26,335 nt of DNA from RGIG2134 sp964461115 (GTDB lineage Bacteria > Cyanobacteriota > Vampirovibrionia > Gastranaerophilales > Gastranaerophilaceae), in contig CAYWSX010000016.1 in assembly GCA_964461115.1 (NCBI GenBank), positions 1 to 26,335 on the forward strand, written 5' to 3'. The notes under the pieces are model-generated. The model saw only the letters and a list, made by a program, of their open reading frames with translations. It searched no databases and was not told the DNA's origin. Each line of letters begins with the position of its first letter. Within the stretch, counting starts at the first letter, position 1. Made by a program: the position numbers and the translations under genes. This document shows positions 24,965 to 26,335 of this stretch, one piece after another.

Positions 24965-26268
24965 CAAATAGTGTGAAAACTCATACACCATTGTTTCTTA
25001 ATAAGTTTAGAGAGAGTTATTTTAACCCTTTTTTGCTTAGGAATTTTAATGATTCCTTTGTTCGGGTGTCTAATTTCCCCCAAAAAAACAATTTGAGTTT
25101 TAAGGGCGGGATAACTTATAAACAATCAATGGCCTTACTAAACGAATGCATATTAGGATATGAGAAGGAAAAAGAACAACTGACAAAAATCCTTTTAGAG
25201 CCGCTTTGTATAGCTGCAAAAAATCCATCTGCGCCTATTCCGCCCTCAGTTTTGCTGTGTGGGTCGGAATCCTTTGCTATAAATAAACTTGTTAGCGGAA
25301 TAAATTCAGGATTTAACAAGATTATTAATTGTAATATAAGTGATATCTCCCAAACGCCTCCTGAAAAATTTATATCTGAAGTAGCCCAAATTTTACAAAA
25401 TAACGCAGGGGCGAAGAACAGACATATTGTAGTTTTAAATAATGCCGAAAAATATTTGGGTATGAATTACAATCAGGCAAAACGTCTATTGGATTTTGAT
25501 TACAATAATGCAGATAAAAATATACTTCAATCTAATAATAATGTAGAAATTATTCATTACTTTAAAAGTTTGCTCGACAATTGCTGTCTCCCTCAAAGTC
25601 AAGGCGGCTCTGGTACTGTATTTTTGTTTACTTCTCAAAATCCCCATTTAATCCATCCTGATTTCGGAAAAAGCAAGATGGAAAAAATATATTTTTCTGT
25701 TCCGAGTAACGAGCAAGCATTTAAGTTATTATTTGACCTTATTGAGCATAATAAAAAGAAATTAGAAACAAAGTTTGCGGGACAGAAAAATTATCAGGAA
25801 ATTGTGGAAAAGCTTAAAACTCTTGATTTGGAGAGTTTGAGTAAAAAACAAATCGACGACATTAAGGGTGCTTGCAAGGTGACTGAACGTGAGGGTGCGT
25901 TTAGCTATGAAGACTTGAACAATATTGCGGCGAATTCTTGCATGAGAACAATAGCTAATAAATCAGGTTTTTCAGGTTCTCAATGCCTCGATGTCGAACT
26001 TTATTGTGCTGAAAGATCAATAGATCCTGAGAATTTATTGCGGGACAGAAAAATATCTGAACTGTCTCAATACAGACCAAGTATTTATCAGCGACTTCGT
26101 GCAAAAGAAGCAGTTGAAGATTTGGACAAAAAAGAAATAGCTGTTTTAAACGATTTGATTGAGCAAAGAAGGTTTGAAAAATATAAACTTGAATCTAAGG
26201 CACAAAAAAGACCATTAGATTGTTTTGAGGAGGATTATTTGCAAGAACTAAAAGAAGATCTGTATTGA
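24946..26268 (+). CDS. Catalytically dead AAA+ paralogue with N-terminal LSFKG motif
   Basis: 440 aa from ATG 24946; the ATG at 24910 would add 12 residues, as for protein B. KNNLSFKGG lies at 47-55. The chain aligns with the AAA+ domain of the 666-aa protein: PPSVLLCGSESFAINKL stands where PNAVVLYGATGVGKTEM is, IVVLNNAEKYLGMNYNQAKR where ILLIDEAEKYMCMSPNQARR is, and FLFTSQNPHLI where LFITTNYPHLI is. So Walker A has lost GKT and Walker B DE has become NN, while flanking residues persist. It should not hydrolyse ATP and may be a structural or regulatory partner of the active enzyme. It lacks the long helical N-terminal arm. Confidence 0.83.
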   Translation: MQIDVMTNSVKTHTPLFLNKFRESYFNPFLLRNFNDSFVRVSNFPQKNNLSFKGGITYKQSMALLNECILGYEKEKEQLTKILLEPLCIAAKNPSAPIPPSVLLCGSESFAINKLVSGINSGFNKIINCNISDISQTPPEKFISEVAQILQNNAGAKNRHIVVLNNAEKYLGMNYNQAKRLLDFDYNNADKNILQSNNNVEIIHYFKSLLDNCCLPQSQGGSGTVFLFTSQNPHLIHPDFGKSKMEKIYFSVPSNEQAFKLLFDLIEHNKKKLETKFAGQKNYQEIVEKLKTLDLESLSKKQIDDIKGACKVTEREGAFSYEDLNNIAANSCMRTIANKSGFSGSQCLDVELYCAERSIDPENLLRDRKISELSQYRPSIYQRLRAKEAVEDLDKKEIAVLNDLIEQRRFEKYKLESKAQKRPLDCFEEDYLQELKEDLY

Positions 26269-26301
26269 TTCAAAAGAATGCTACAATTTTTTATAATAAT
26301 C

Positions 26302-26335
26302 TGATATAATTATTTTATGTTTGGAAGTATGGGAC
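26302..26335 (+). promoter_or_regulatory. Extended -10 and start of a gene cut by the window edge
   Basis: TGATATAAT (26302-26310) stands 6 nt before ATG 26317, which opens MFGSMG and runs off the end. Same promoter-start spacing as the Septu-like operon. Too little is visible to name the gene. Confidence 0.4.

Noticed and set aside
1..26335. CRISPR array
   Set aside because: No regularly spaced repeats with unique spacers were seen on either strand; the repeats present are transposon ends, the tRNA duplicate and the 834-bp copy.

Overview
The window is AT-rich, compactly coded bacterial DNA. Several proteins on the right side carry a short N-terminal motif of the type [V/I/L]-[S/A/F/Y]-F-x-[G/A]. 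I associate this style of protein start with gut Gastranaerophilales (non-photosynthetic Cyanobacteria/Melainabacteria). That assignment is a low-to-moderate confidence impression; no marker gene here proves it.

Layout. (1) Positions 14-101 hold an intact tRNA-Ser(CGA) with encoded CCA and a strong hairpin after it. (2) About 159-15283 looks like one mobile defence island. Its left end (159-401) carries several copies of a short repeat, and its right end (15240-15283) carries the same repeat inverted. Inside are a minus-strand membrane/secreted operon (486-2370); a Mu/Tn7-like transposition trio (2539-5952: DDE transposase, MuB/TnsC-like AAA ATPase, unknown third protein); a divergent Sau3AI-like restriction endonuclease and C5 methyltransferase pair (5966-8649); a possible tiny membrane peptide; two convergent XRE regulators with matching operator-like palindromes; a three-gene coupled operon of degenerate LuxR-type helix-turn-helix proteins (9874-11143); and a three-gene Septu-like operon (11189-15129: ATPase with an AbiJ-like N-terminal region, HNH nuclease, unknown third protein). 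(3) Positions 15399-15468 repeat the last 17 nt of the tRNA gene and parts of its downstream sequence, so the island is flanked by imperfect direct repeats as well as its own inverted ends. (4) From 15.6 kb onward the DNA looks like a different compartment. It has a gene broken by one frameshift, a nucleotidyltransferase-HEPN-type protein, and a cluster of uncharacterised proteins: a zincin-like metalloprotease, an AAA+ ATPase, a paralogous AAA+ that has lost both Walker motifs, and two proteins sharing a C-terminal module of about 248 residues that is identical at DNA level over about 834 bp.

How the parts may work together. In the island, the transposition genes would provide mobility. The R-M pair (predicted GATC specificity) and the Septu-like operon would provide anti-phage defence. 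The XRE proteins probably control the cargo through the CGTA-N3-TACG palindromes. By eye I find no GATC between 2022 and 11644, a desert centred on the R-M genes. In the right-hand cluster, an active and a dead AAA+ paralogue bracket the two shared-module proteins, and most members share the same short N-terminal motif. This could be an undescribed multi-component, perhaps exported or membrane-associated, system.
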